Part shown: one piece after another, positions 5,329 to 5,394 of the stretch
Layout: every line of letters starts with the position of its first letter
How positions within the stretch are numbered: position 1 is the stretch's first letter
From: CAYHZG01 sp964361105
GTDB taxonomy: Bacteria; Patescibacteriota; Minisyncoccia; 2-02-FULL-40-12
DNA: 5,394 bases
Assembly: GCA_964361105.1 (NCBI GenBank)
Contig: CAYHZG010000033.1
Location: forward strand, 1 to 5,394
Reading direction: 5' to 3'
Program-made: the position numbers and the translations under genes
The notes under the pieces: generated by a model
Databases searched by the model: none
What the model was told of the DNA's origin: nothing
What the model saw: the letters and a program-made list of their open reading frames with translations, nothing else

Positions 5329-5394
5329 AAATGGAATTTCGATCTATTAGTAGTTCTTGGCTAAATCCGTTGCCGGACTTACACCTAAACCCTA
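5329..5394 (-). rRNA. rrl: 23S ribosomal RNA, 3' end only
   Basis: Minus strand shows GTGTAAGTCCGGCAACGGAT, then TTAGCCAAGAACTACTAATAG and ATCGA, matching the conserved domain VI end of bacterial 23S (E. coli GUGUAAGCGCAGCGAUGCGU ... GGUACUAAUGAACCG). Only about the last 66 nt are present; the gene continues beyond the window. The 3' terminus is estimated from the usual ~20 nt after CTAAT and may be off by a few nt. Confidence 0.93.

Noticed and set aside
1..5394. CRISPR arrays, transposases, integrases, phage or toxin-antitoxin genes
   Set aside because: No direct-repeat arrays and no such genes on either strand; the content is core housekeeping.

Overview
The window looks like ordinary core chromosome from an AT-rich bacterium, most likely a member of the Candidate Phyla Radiation (Patescibacteria, Parcubacteria-like). 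That placement is inferred. It rests on the compact RpoB without the two large lineage-specific insertions of proteobacterial RpoB, the weak or absent Shine-Dalgarno sequences, the very short spacers, and an FxLYD-like membrane protein of a kind common in these genomes. No in-frame TGA occurs in the three protein genes and conserved RpoB glycines use GGN codons, so the TGA-to-glycine code of Gracilibacteria/SR1 is not indicated.

Everything recognisable is on the minus strand, so the genes read from right to left. From the right edge: the last ~66 nt of 23S rRNA (5329-5394), a ~46 nt spacer, 5S rRNA (about 5162-5282), and a strong intrinsic terminator (5117-5150) that closes the rRNA operon. 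A good sigma70-type promoter (5092-5120) overlaps this terminator and is placed so that its transcript would be leaderless or nearly so. It drives a two-gene operon: a membrane-anchored protein with two similar extracytoplasmic beta domains (4327-5085), overlapping by 35 nt a RodA-type SEDS glycosyltransferase (3204-4361).

The 315-nt gap between rodA and rpoB is the most interesting part. In the minus direction it holds a near-consensus promoter (TTGACA-16-TATACT, 3140-3167), a G/C-run-rich region that can fold in two incompatible ways (about 3045-3134), an intrinsic terminator with a T7 tract (2990-3036), a 64-nt hairpin of about 26 bp (2920-2983), and a small inverted repeat enclosing a possible 4-codon ORF that stops immediately before the rpoB ATG. 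No convincing second promoter lies after the terminator. The layout is therefore that of a long rpoB leader with a possible attenuator, or of a separate small RNA just upstream of rpoB. It matches no RNA family I can recognise.

RpoB (1-2888) fills the rest and leaves the window about 90 residues before its expected C-terminus. Together the window carries rRNA, a wall-elongation enzyme and the RNA polymerase beta subunit, all co-oriented. The rpoB gene has its own promoter here, not the usual rplJL-rpoBC linkage.
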